From: Candidatus Geohydrothermomicrobium daggyaiense
GTDB lineage: Bacteria; Actinomycetota; Geothermincolia; Fen-727; JACVIW01
Length of the DNA stretch: 24,626 nt
Reading direction: 5' to 3'
Assembly: GCA_015711695.1 (NCBI GenBank)
Contig: JACVIW010000005.1
Span: 1-24,626 of the forward strand
Positions 15,572-23,228 of this stretch are shown here, piece by piece. Under the pieces are notes generated by a model that saw only the letters and a list, made by a program, of their open reading frames with translations, searched no databases and had not been told where the DNA came from. Position numbers and translations under genes: made by a program. The first letter of the stretch is position 1. Every line of letters begins with the position of its first letter.

Positions 15572-16651
15572 ATGACAAAAACAAAGGAAGTCGTTGTGGT
15601 CGGCGCCGGATTAGCGGGTCTTACAGCCGCGTATAATCTCGCGCGAGACGGAAAAGATGTCACAGTACTTGAGAGGTACAAGCAAGTTGGCGGGGTCCCT
15701 GAAGCCCATCCCGCTGTCGATGTCACACCAATGGATGAAGTCGCTCTAGGGCGCTTCATAGGGGTTGAGCTCGGACCGTCACAGGTGAACGTCTGCGAGC
15801 AGTGGAACACTTATGTTTACGGCCGCAAGGTTCAAATGGACCTCACGTACATTAATCTAAAATGCGTTGAGCGCGGTTCACACAAAACATCCATCGATTA
15901 CTACCTTTATGAAAAATGCCTTGAGGCTGGCGTGAAATTCGAGTTCGGCAAGCATCTTGTAACCCAAAGTGATTTCGCGCACCTTCCACCAGGCTCAATA
16001 ATCGCCACGGGACTTCTGCATGAAGCCTTCGAAGCGCTTCACATACCCTACCAGAAAGTATTTGGATACCTTGGTAGAGGCAAAACGGAAAAAGGCAACC
16101 GCTGCGCAGTGTGGTTCCACGATTACACTCTGGATTACGCTTACTACGGAGCGGCAAACGGATACCTATTTTGCCTCTACTTCGCAAGAGAACCGGTAAG
16201 GGAATCCGAGTGGGAGCTATTCAAGGAAAAACAGCTCAGGGAACAGGAAGGAATGGAGTGCTCAAGCTGGATCTATCATGAGGGACTTGTTCCAACCGCA
16301 TCGGTTAGAAATCCTCGCCTGTTCGTCGCTGACAAAATACTCGCTGGCACCATTTCAGGAATGATGGACCCGTTTGCCCTGTTCGGTGTGCACGGTTCTC
16401 TTGTCTCCGGCAAGATAGCTGCCATCGCTCACAGAGATAAAGCCAGAGCCTACGACCTATTCAAACAATACACAAGGTTTTTCCGCCGAAATCTTATCCT
16501 CAAGCGCATACTTGATAGTATTCCCGTCACCTTGAAAAAAGCTATGCTACCAGTACAACTTGATTTTGCGAGCCGACACCCGAATCTTTTCAAGCACATG
16601 ATGACCCGGTTTAATAAGGCGATACCGGGTTACACTGAACTACCCTATTGA
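15572..16651 (+). CDS. GGR-like FAD-dependent oxidoreductase, paralogue 2
   Basis: A 359-residue flavoprotein homologous to the one at 9095-10165 and the next gene. GAGLAG is at 11-16, VLERYKQVGG at 32-41, VERGSHKTSIDYYLYEKCLEAG at 99-120 (GGR-like helix), PPGSIIATG at 139-147, and SVRNPRLF at 244-251. The second FAD site is ILAGTISG then FGVHGSLVSGKIAA, in the same place as in the paralogues, with Thr replacing the family Asp. It is the most diverged of the three, with several extra cysteines (for example C98, C116, C178, C201, C230). ATG 15572 follows a GGGGGA SD. It overlaps the upstream extension of the next frame, so it is tightly linked to paralogue 3. The substrate is unknown; isoprenoid reduction is an inference. 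Confidence 0.75.
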   Translation: MTKTKEVVVVGAGLAGLTAAYNLARDGKDVTVLERYKQVGGVPEAHPAVDVTPMDEVALGRFIGVELGPSQVNVCEQWNTYVYGRKVQMDLTYINLKCVERGSHKTSIDYYLYEKCLEAGVKFEFGKHLVTQSDFAHLPPGSIIATGLLHEAFEALHIPYQKVFGYLGRGKTEKGNRCAVWFHDYTLDYAYYGAANGYLFCLYFAREPVRESEWELFKEKQLREQEGMECSSWIYHEGLVPTASVRNPRLFVADKILAGTISGMMDPFALFGVHGSLVSGKIAAIAHRDKARAYDLFKQYTRFFRRNLILKRILDSIPVTLKKAMLPVQLDFASRHPNLFKHMMTRFNKAIPGYTELPY

Positions 16652-16677
16652 AACGAAAAGTTAGCAAGGGAGGAAAA

Positions 16678-17760
16678 ATGCCCGAGGCCACAATAGTTGG
16701 TGCCGGTCTCTCAGGACTTGTCGCAGCGATAAACCTCGCGAGGAAAGGCTTTGAGGTTACGGTTTATGAAAGAGAAAAGCGCATCGGCGGCATTCCTGAG
16801 TTCAGGCCAGATCCAGCAGGAAGCCCTTTTGACCTTGAAGCCATAAAAAACTATACGGGTATAGACATAAGCCCAGTGGTGAAATCCCTTGATGAAAGTT
16901 CGGTTTGGGCATATGGAAAGCGCTTCACGATGCCTCTGAAAAGCAAAATCGGCATGTACATGGTCGAAAGAGGCTCGCGTAAATCTTCCATCGACAGTTA
17001 CCTTTATTCGATCGCGAAAGAGGAAGGCGTAAAAGTTGTCTTCGACCATCCGATTTTAACCCAGAAAGATTTCGCGATGCTCCCTCCGGACACCATCATA
17101 GCCACCGGACTGCAAATCGAGACTTACCAGGCGCTGAATATCCCTCACTCACCGCTTTTTGGATACTTCGCGAAAGGAACCGTCTCTCATGACAGAACGA
17201 TTGCTACCTTGTGGATGGATACTTTCACCAAAGACTATGCCTTCAATTGCACAACAAACGGAGTGTCTTTTGCGCTCCTGTTTCAAAGAGATGCACCCTT
17301 GAAAAAAGAGGGTAAAGAAAAATTCAAGGCGATGCTCTCACAGGGTGAAGGAATCGAGTTCAGCGAATGGAAAGACCTGCTCGGCGGCGCCTGTCCCGTC
17401 GGAAGCATAAGAAATCCCCACCTTTTCTGGGGTAATAAAATACTTGCTGGCACCCTTGCAGGCGTGATTGACCCGTTCCTCTTTTTCGGGATGCTGGGCG
17501 CGCTTATTTCAGGAAAAATAGCGAGCATCGCGGTCGAAGATAGAGGAACGGCGTGGGAGCACTTTAAGAAAGCTGTATGGACTTTCTATCCAACTTACAT
17601 GTCAAAAAAAATATGGAATCTCACTCCTCACGTTCTGAGGAAATCAAGCGTCAGGTTTTCATTGAACGTATTACCACGGGTGGAAAATATCGCGGTCAGG
17701 AGATTTGCATTTAACATCCCGGGCTGGAAAGTGCCATACATCAGTAAAACACATTGGTAA
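16678..17760 (+). CDS. GGR-like FAD-dependent oxidoreductase, paralogue 3
   Basis: A 360-residue flavoprotein closest to the paralogue at 9095-10165: both share IK-x-YTG-x-DISP and the REKRIGG segment. GAGLSG is at 8-13, VERGSRKSSIDSYLYSIA at 96-113, PPDTIIATG at 136-144, and SIRNPHLF at 243-250. The second FAD site is ILAGTLAG at 255-262, then GMLGALISGKIA. The frame is open from TTG 16648, but ATG 16678 has GGGAGG about 5 bp upstream and gives the same N-terminus as paralogue 1. It starts 26 bp after the stop of paralogue 2. Its stop codon lies in a perfect 13-bp tandem duplication. Family resemblance is clear; the reaction is not established. Confidence 0.75.
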   Translation: MPEATIVGAGLSGLVAAINLARKGFEVTVYEREKRIGGIPEFRPDPAGSPFDLEAIKNYTGIDISPVVKSLDESSVWAYGKRFTMPLKSKIGMYMVERGSRKSSIDSYLYSIAKEEGVKVVFDHPILTQKDFAMLPPDTIIATGLQIETYQALNIPHSPLFGYFAKGTVSHDRTIATLWMDTFTKDYAFNCTTNGVSFALLFQRDAPLKKEGKEKFKAMLSQGEGIEFSEWKDLLGGACPVGSIRNPHLFWGNKILAGTLAGVIDPFLFFGMLGALISGKIASIAVEDRGTAWEHFKKAVWTFYPTYMSKKIWNLTPHVLRKSSVRFSLNVLPRVENIAVRRFAFNIPGWKVPYISKTHW

Positions 17761-17769
17761 AACACATTG
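17744..17769 (+). repeat. Perfect 13-bp tandem duplication across a stop codon
   Basis: GTAAAACACATTG is present twice in direct succession (17744-17756 and 17757-17769). The TAA stop of GGR-like paralogue 3 (17758-17760) lies in the second copy. With a single copy the frame would end at TGA one codon earlier, so the duplication adds one tryptophan. Confidence 0.85.
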
Positions 17770-17885
17770 AGCTCGGGACTTTTCTGTGGACTTCTGCCTG
17801 TTTTTATCACTGCTAATGCGATAAGTTTCGGGCAAGTGAACTCGAAAGATAATTCATTATGATTTTCTTGAAAGGATAAGAAAAA

Positions 17886-19415
17886 ATGTATGATGTTGCG
17901 GTAATAGGCTCCGGGATAGGAGGATTGACGGGCGCAGCGCTCCTTGCCTCCAGAGGCAAAAAAGTCATCGTTTTTGAGCAAAGCGAAAGACTCGGTGGCT
18001 GCTGTTCATCCTTCGAACTTAACGGCAACCGCTTCGATTATGGCGCAATTTTCGTTCTTTTCCGTGAGATTTACGACCGTTTCTTCGAAATGCTTGGTCT
18101 TCCCATTGAAAAATACCTAGAGTTTCGTCTTCTTGACCCCGTTTACGACCTGCGATTCGCGGACGGTGACAGCATCATTCTGCCAATGGATCCTGTTGAA
18201 GCAGCTTCCGTCATCGAGAAGATCGCTCCGGAAGATCGTAAGGGATGGCTTGATTTCTGCCGTACCATGAAATCAATATGGGACGCGACAAGACTGCTTA
18301 CCGACACTCCTTTCCCACCCCTTGAAATCTTCGGTACACCCGTTCACTACATGAAGCAGTTTGCAAGCCTCAAGGTTATAAAAGCGATTCCCGCGATCCT
18401 AAGCGTTCTTCTCACGAATCAGGACAGAGTAAACAGGCGCTACTTCAAAAACGATAAAACCTTAACGGTTGTCTCTTTTGAAAATCTTTTCGCCGGAATT
18501 CCAGCTAATCGAATTAACGGCCTTTTTGCCGTGATGAGTTATCTCTCTCACGAGGGCTACTTCTACCCGAAGGGAGGAATGGGAGCTATTCCGGAAGCTC
18601 TCGCGAGGATTGCCAGAGAATCCGGTGCCGAAATAAAAACAGGGACAAAAGTAACCAGGATTATCACATATAGCGGAAGGGCAGTAGGTGTTGAACTTGA
18701 AAGCGGGGAACAGGTTGGAGCCCGTGTTGTCCTATCGAACGCGAGCGCGATACAGACCTACCTCGACCTTGTGGGCAGAGAGAATCTCCCTTATTCTTTT
18801 GCCCGCACAGTAGAAAAATATACCCTTTCAATTCCCGCGCCCATGATGTATTTTTCTCTTTCTGCAAAACCACCGGAGGTCAGATGCCACTTTACGGTCA
18901 TGGTCCCACCTCCGAACCAGTTAAACGCATACTGGGATGAATATTTCGCTCAAGGATTGATGCCTCCAGTTTTCGATCTCCCACACGGGCTTATCTGTCC
19001 CGGTATCACGTATCCCGATATGTCTCACCCCGGAAAATTCGGCATGGCGTTTCTCTGCGCGGGACCCTACAGACTAAAGTACGGCAACTGGGATGACTTG
19101 CGCGAATCATTCACAGCCGAGGTCATTTCCTATCTCGGGAGGAATGTCTCAAAACAGATTCCCTCTACAGTGGAAAAGGCGCACTTAAGAAGCCCTCAGG
19201 ATTTCGAAAAGGAAATACTCCTTCCTCAGGGTTCAATATACGGGCTTGAAATGAGCTTGCCCAACCTTGGACCTTTCCGACCATCATGGCGATCCCCGGT
19301 GATTGAAAACCTTTATCTTGCTGGGGCAAGCACAAACCCCGGTGGGGGGGTACCACTCGTTATGCTTTCAGGTATACACTCATCAGGGTGCATTGTCAGA
19401 AATAAGGGGTGGTAA
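17886..19415 (+). CDS. Phytoene-desaturase-like FAD oxidoreductase (CrtI family)
   Basis: A 509-residue flavoprotein with the classical CrtI layout. The N-terminal FAD motif VIGSGIGGLT is at 6-15, FEQSERLGGCCSSFELNGNRFDYG at 30-53, and FYPKGGMGAIPEALA in the middle (about 222-236). The C-terminal dinucleotide-contact motif LYLAGASTNPGGGVPLVMLSG (from about residue 476) is close to that of bona fide phytoene desaturases. Such enzymes desaturate or isomerise polyenes at the membrane; several relatives instead saturate or modify other isoprenoids. ATG 17886 follows GAAAGGA by about 10 bp and lies 125 bp after the GGR-like gene. The peptidase gene follows after 1 bp, so the two are translationally coupled. 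No phytoene synthase is present, so a carotenoid role is not established. Confidence 0.82.
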   Translation: MYDVAVIGSGIGGLTGAALLASRGKKVIVFEQSERLGGCCSSFELNGNRFDYGAIFVLFREIYDRFFEMLGLPIEKYLEFRLLDPVYDLRFADGDSIILPMDPVEAASVIEKIAPEDRKGWLDFCRTMKSIWDATRLLTDTPFPPLEIFGTPVHYMKQFASLKVIKAIPAILSVLLTNQDRVNRRYFKNDKTLTVVSFENLFAGIPANRINGLFAVMSYLSHEGYFYPKGGMGAIPEALARIARESGAEIKTGTKVTRIITYSGRAVGVELESGEQVGARVVLSNASAIQTYLDLVGRENLPYSFARTVEKYTLSIPAPMMYFSLSAKPPEVRCHFTVMVPPPNQLNAYWDEYFAQGLMPPVFDLPHGLICPGITYPDMSHPGKFGMAFLCAGPYRLKYGNWDDLRESFTAEVISYLGRNVSKQIPSTVEKAHLRSPQDFEKEILLPQGSIYGLEMSLPNLGPFRPSWRSPVIENLYLAGASTNPGGGVPLVMLSGIHSSGCIVRNKGW

Positions 19416-19416
19416 A

Positions 19417-20643
19417 GTGGAATCCTGCAGCTCGGAAATTGATATGCTTGAAGAGATAAAAGCTATATGTCGTTTTGAAAAAAGAGGTCCAACCAAAGAA
19501 GGAGAGCGTAAAGCTGCCGAGTACCTTAAGAAAAGAATGGAAGATATCGGGTTGAACGCAGCGATAGAACCCTTCAGGACAAGCCCTCACTATTACTGGG
19601 TTTATTTTCTTCACATGGTTGTAGCCCTCGCGCTCGGGATTGTTTCGATCATCTCAAGACCGCTCTGGGTGCCAGTTCTTGCAGCAGCGCTGCTTGCGTT
19701 CGTCCTCCTTTCATTCTGGGGAGACCTAACCACGAAATTCCACCTAATTAGAAACCTTATTCCCCGATTTCCGTCTCAGAACGTCGTTGGTCACAAACGA
19801 GTTGAAAACCCGCGGAAACACATTATTGTCGTCGCGCATTATGACGCTCCAAAAGTAGGAAAGACAGTGTTCAATCCAGATCTGGACGAAAGAATTGCCA
19901 AATTCTTCAAGAAGAAGTTTAACAAAACCCCTAACGTGATGATGCCGATGATTATCGCCATGTTTTTGCTCATATGCGTTTCGATCGCACGCGCGGTTGT
20001 TCCATCGGGAAAATCGATGTGGATCGCAACAGGAATTGTTCAGGGTATCGCATCACTTATCCTTATAATAGCCGCGGCGGCATTTCTCGACATCGCAACT
20101 GGTCACTACGTTCCCGGAGCAATAGACAATCTGACAGGTGTAGCCTCCTGCATCTCAATCGCGGATGACTTAGTTAAAAACCCGCTCGAAAACTCGGATT
20201 TCACATTTCTCGCCACTGGCTGTGAGGAGGCAATCATGATGGGAATGGTCGAGTATATAAAGAAACACAAAAGAGAACTCGACCCTGAGAAAACCTACTT
20301 CATAAACCTTGAATCGATCGGAGGCGGAAAAGTCTGTTACGCCACAAGTGAAGGCTTTGTAAGAGTCAGGCCTTACTCAAAAGAACTCATCTCTATCGCC
20401 AGGAAGCTAAAAGAAAACGGGGAATTCCCGGAAGTGGGAACTTATGAAGTGAGAATGGGAACAGACGGAATGGTTCCTCTTGTAAGAGGTTTCAAAGCGA
20501 TCACCATAATCGCCGTAAACGAGAACAACATGGTTCCAAATTATCATTGCGACACGGACGTCCCCGAAAACGTTGACATATCGGTAACGAAAAGAGCAAG
20601 AGATTTTGCCTTAAGGATAATAAGGGAACTGGACAGAATGTGA
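19417..20643 (+). CDS. Membrane-embedded M28-family metallopeptidase
   Basis: A 408-residue protein with the zinc peptidase M28 ligand set: HYDAP (H141, D143), GAIDNLTG (bridging D237), CEEA (catalytic E270 and ligand E271), NLESIG (E299, where Asp is usual) and YHCDTD (H377). Family members are aminopeptidases or carboxypeptidases. Four hydrophobic segments are present: about 59-79 and 83-101 before the catalytic domain, and 174-195 and 201-226 inserted between H141 and D237. This is unlike soluble M28 enzymes. GTG 19417 is preferred: it comes 1 bp after the previous stop with AGGGG upstream. ATG 19444 is possible. Coupling with the CrtI-like gene suggests co-expression, but a shared role is not evident. 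Confidence 0.8.
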   Translation: MESCSSEIDMLEEIKAICRFEKRGPTKEGERKAAEYLKKRMEDIGLNAAIEPFRTSPHYYWVYFLHMVVALALGIVSIISRPLWVPVLAAALLAFVLLSFWGDLTTKFHLIRNLIPRFPSQNVVGHKRVENPRKHIIVVAHYDAPKVGKTVFNPDLDERIAKFFKKKFNKTPNVMMPMIIAMFLLICVSIARAVVPSGKSMWIATGIVQGIASLILIIAAAAFLDIATGHYVPGAIDNLTGVASCISIADDLVKNPLENSDFTFLATGCEEAIMMGMVEYIKKHKRELDPEKTYFINLESIGGGKVCYATSEGFVRVRPYSKELISIARKLKENGEFPEVGTYEVRMGTDGMVPLVRGFKAITIIAVNENNMVPNYHCDTDVPENVDISVTKRARDFALRIIRELDRM

Positions 20644-20959
20644 GAGAAAAGAATTAGAATACTTTCACGTGAGAGACGTTGTCACACGAATTCAAAGACT
20701 TCAGTTTAAAACCACGACTGCGGGGGTAAACCCCATGGAACCTTTTGAGAAATCTTCTCTTCATTAAAAACAAAGTTTCAAGGACGGGATATCAAGAAAT
20801 TATTACGCCGTACATTTCCATGATTTGCCAATATACACAATATATATCCAGGAAAAGGCCACAACGCCTTAAAATAAGTTGACGTCACGCGCAAATAAAG
20901 CGATTATCGCCTGAATCTGAAATAATAAGGCTATTTAAAACATATGTTTGATAAAAACA
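20644..20959. other. Convergent intergenic region, no gene seen
   Basis: These 316 bp lie between the M28 gene (plus) and the sialidase-like gene (minus). No credible ORF or structural RNA was found. Hairpin candidates are GGGG-TAAA-CCCC at 20723-20734, GCGAT-T-ATCGC at 20900-20910, and AAGGC-CACAAC-GCCTT at 20855-20870. The last two may serve the minus-strand operon. Confidence 0.4.
20851..20870 (-). terminator. Possible terminator of the sialidase-like/ParA operon
   Basis: Read on the minus strand, AAGGC, loop GTTGTG, GCCTT then TTCC forms a 5-bp stem followed by a short T-rich tract, about 90 bp after the stop of the sialidase-like gene. The weak stem makes this tentative. Confidence 0.3.
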
Positions 20960-22183
20960 CTACCGGATAAATTGCAGCTCCACAAAATAGATCCTGGTGC
21001 CGGCGGGGCTTATCTGCCCGAAAATCCATGGAACGTTTTTATAAGACAGCGGGGAAGTATAGTTGGCAACAAGAAAACTTGACGGGCCAGTTCTTATTAT
21101 CGAGGCGAAAGCAGTGTCACTTGCTCCCGGGAGATCGCAAATCCAGACAACTTTCCTCTCGCGCTTGTCTATCTTGTAAAGCGCAGTCCTTTTAGGTCTA
21201 AGTGAGTAAGAAACAAGATTTATTATCTTCTGGAAAGAAAATGGAAGACAGGTATAGCCGAGATCAAAGGGGGCGCACGGATCCCTCCTTGCAATTAAAT
21301 AAATTTCGTCACCATGCGCGAACATTCTCGGAGAATCATACTTGTACGGGCATGATTTCGAGGGAAACTCCCAGGCGGAGAGATTGTTTGCCGGAGCATA
21401 GACCACGTGAGATCCAAATCCGGTGTTGTCTCCGTCCTCATTCCTAGTAACAGCCCAAAGATTACCCTGAGCGTCAAAGGCAAAACCAGCCTCTGACACA
21501 CCACCCCTGTAAACGACCGCGCTTTCTCCACCAACAGGCTGGAAGTGAATTCCGTCTTCGGAAAAGTAGAATCGAAGCTCCACGTTCCCTGGCTCGAGCG
21601 CGTAATGGTTTCCATGATAGGTGGTCAGATAAAGCCGATCACCCCGTGTTTGATAAGCCCACGGAACCTCGCCCTCTTCGCCCCATGTCTCAAGCTGAGT
21701 CCAACTTTGAAAACTCGTTCTTATGGTGCGGAGCATCCTTTTCGGCTCAAAAGCAAGCGGATTTGTCCCACCCTCGAAACAGGTTAGAATCAGGCGGCCA
21801 GCAAACGATATAAGATATGGCTCCCTCAAATCGCTTCCTGTGTGCACCACGTGCTCAAACTCCCAGGTCTTCCCCATATCCGGTGAAGAAATCACGTAAA
21901 TCTTCGCTTCCGGCGAAGCAAAATGAAATGGCGCGTTTCTCCAGGCGAGAAAAAGCCTTCCCTCATGCATCTCAATTGAAAGGTTGTTATTCGCCGGGGC
22001 GAGCCCGAGATTCTGAGGAAGCGCGGGCGAAGGCACGACCCAAACTGGTTTCCCGACACGAACGCGCACATCTGCGCGCAATTCTTCCCTGGAAAACAAA
22101 CCGTATATAGAAACAGAGAATATTCCTCCCCACAAAATGCACAAAAGGATGAAGATCCTGAGGATAAAATATCGCTTAAACAT
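20960..22183 (-). CDS. Membrane-anchored sialidase-fold (beta-propeller) protein
   Basis: A 407-residue protein with an N-terminal signal anchor (MFKRYF, then a hydrophobic helix to about residue 29) and an extracytoplasmic domain resembling sialidase/neuraminidase propellers. An Asp-box is clear at 99-107, S-S-P-D-M-G-K-T-W, and a second weaker one is FSEDGIHF. The blade pattern repeats around WRNAP (81-85), REPYLISFAG (120-129) and DSPRMFAHGDEIYLIARRD. The full sialidase arginine triad cannot be confirmed, so it may be a glycan-binding or other hydrolase propeller. The frame extends to 22213, but ATG 22181-22183 follows GAGGAGGG by 4 bp and is the better start. It lies 41 bp downstream of the ParA gene, probably in one transcript. 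Confidence 0.7.
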   Translation of the reverse strand: MFKRYFILRIFILLCILWGGIFSVSIYGLFSREELRADVRVRVGKPVWVVPSPALPQNLGLAPANNNLSIEMHEGRLFLAWRNAPFHFASPEAKIYVISSPDMGKTWEFEHVVHTGSDLREPYLISFAGRLILTCFEGGTNPLAFEPKRMLRTIRTSFQSWTQLETWGEEGEVPWAYQTRGDRLYLTTYHGNHYALEPGNVELRFYFSEDGIHFQPVGGESAVVYRGGVSEAGFAFDAQGNLWAVTRNEDGDNTGFGSHVVYAPANNLSAWEFPSKSCPYKYDSPRMFAHGDEIYLIARRDPCAPFDLGYTCLPFSFQKIINLVSYSLRPKRTALYKIDKRERKVVWICDLPGASDTAFASIIRTGPSSFLVANYTSPLSYKNVPWIFGQISPAGTRIYFVELQFIR

Positions 22184-22224
22184 TTTCCCTCCTCGACCCA
22201 CCGAAAGAATCATTTATTACCTCG

Positions 22225-22998
22225 CTATTCTCCCTCCCGCTTCAAAAACTCATCCGCGAGTTCCATGTACGCTTTTGCCACCGGATGCCAGGGGGCGTAA
22301 TCCACGATTGGTTTGCGGTGAACAGGGGCTTCCGCTACCTTGACGCTTTTTTTTATAACCGTGTCGTAAACTTTTCCACCATACCTTCTGTAGAGTTCGT
22401 CAACCACCTCGGAAGAAAGTTTTGTGTTCGTATCATAAGACGTGGGGATTATGCCCGCTATCTCCAGGTCGAAATTGTACGCGTATCTTATATCCTCAAT
22501 TATCTCGAGCAGAGTGTTGAGACCGGAAAGAGAATACGGATAGCACTGAACGGGTATCAAAACCCCATCTGAAGCGGAAAGCGCGTTGATGGTAAGCAAG
22601 TTGAAAGCGGGCGGGCAATCTATGAATACATAATCGTATTTGTCTTTGACTTCTATCAACTTGTCGTGAAGGATCCTGTGCCTATCTCGCCTTGACGCGA
22701 TGTTTATATCAACCTTGGAAAGGCTCATTGTCCCTGGAGCAATGTCCGCATCAGGAATTGAGGATTTCAAAATAATGTCCCGAAAAGACGTGTCCCGAAA
22801 AAGCAGCACCTCCCCCATTCCCTTTTCAATAACCTCCGGGTCTACGCCAACACCGAGAGTAAGGTTGCTTTGATAATCCATGTCAACAAGAAGAACAGAC
22901 TTTCCCTTATGAGAAAGCGCCCCCGCAAGGTTAATGCATGTCGTTGTTTTGCCCACCCCTCCTTTTTGATTCGCAAATGATATCACGTGGTGCTTCAA
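22225..22998 (-). CDS. ParA/Soj-family ATPase
   Basis: A 257-residue ATPase of the ParA/MinD superfamily, which positions DNA or protein cargo by ATP-driven cycling on the nucleoid. The deviant Walker A KGGVGKTT is at 12-19, with the signature lysine. Walker A' is LLVDMDYQSNLT (36-47), where most ParA proteins have DxDPQ. Walker B is VFIDCPPAFNLLTINAL (from about residue 122). There is no N-terminal helix-turn-helix, as in chromosomal Soj-type proteins. TTG 22998 is preferred over TTG 23019 because GGAGGAG is about 5-8 bp upstream and the P-loop then sits at the usual distance from the start. No parB follows; instead a sialidase-like gene does. The cargo may therefore not be a chromosome. Confidence 0.88.
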   Translation of the reverse strand: MKHHVISFANQKGGVGKTTTCINLAGALSHKGKSVLLVDMDYQSNLTLGVGVDPEVIEKGMGEVLLFRDTSFRDIILKSSIPDADIAPGTMSLSKVDINIASRRDRHRILHDKLIEVKDKYDYVFIDCPPAFNLLTINALSASDGVLIPVQCYPYSLSGLNTLLEIIEDIRYAYNFDLEIAGIIPTSYDTNTKLSSEVVDELYRRYGGKVYDTVIKKSVKVAEAPVHRKPIVDYAPWHPVAKAYMELADEFLKREGE

Positions 22999-23043
22999 CC
23001 TATCTCCTCCCAGAAACAACTAATTGCAAATGCAGGGGAAAAC

Positions 23044-23049
23044 ATTATA
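23044..23049 (-). promoter_or_regulatory. Candidate -10 element for the ParA gene
   Basis: A perfect TATAAT on the minus strand lies 46 bp before the TTG start. No good -35 is seen at 16-18 bp, so an activator or other sigma factor may be needed, or the match is chance. Confidence 0.3.
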
Positions 23050-23122
23050 ACCAAAAACGTGTCCATCTTCCCCGATGAAAAACTCCGAATTACCAGATTA
23101 AACAGCATGTTTTCCAGTCTGA

Positions 23123-23151
23123 TTGTAAGAACTTATTCGGAAGAATATCAT
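23123..23151 (+). promoter_or_regulatory. Predicted promoter of the third CrtI-like gene
   Basis: TTGTAA (23123-23128), a 17-bp spacer and TATCAT (23146-23151) lie about 80 bp upstream of the ATG at 23229. The matches to sigma-70 consensus are 4/6 and 5/6. Confidence 0.4.
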
Positions 23152-23228
23152 TTTCTATCAAGATGGGTGGTTCTTTACAAAAAGATTCGCATTCGAGCTC
23201 AAAATTCTTGGTGAGGTCCGATTCAAAA

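Noticed and set aside
20721..20734. GGGG-TAAA-CCCC hairpin as a terminator of the M28 gene
   Set aside because: The stem is only four base pairs and no T-tract follows on either strand.
22225..22998. Plasmid or replicon partition locus
   Set aside because: ParA lacks a ParB partner, parS-like repeats and any replication gene; the surroundings are chromosomal.
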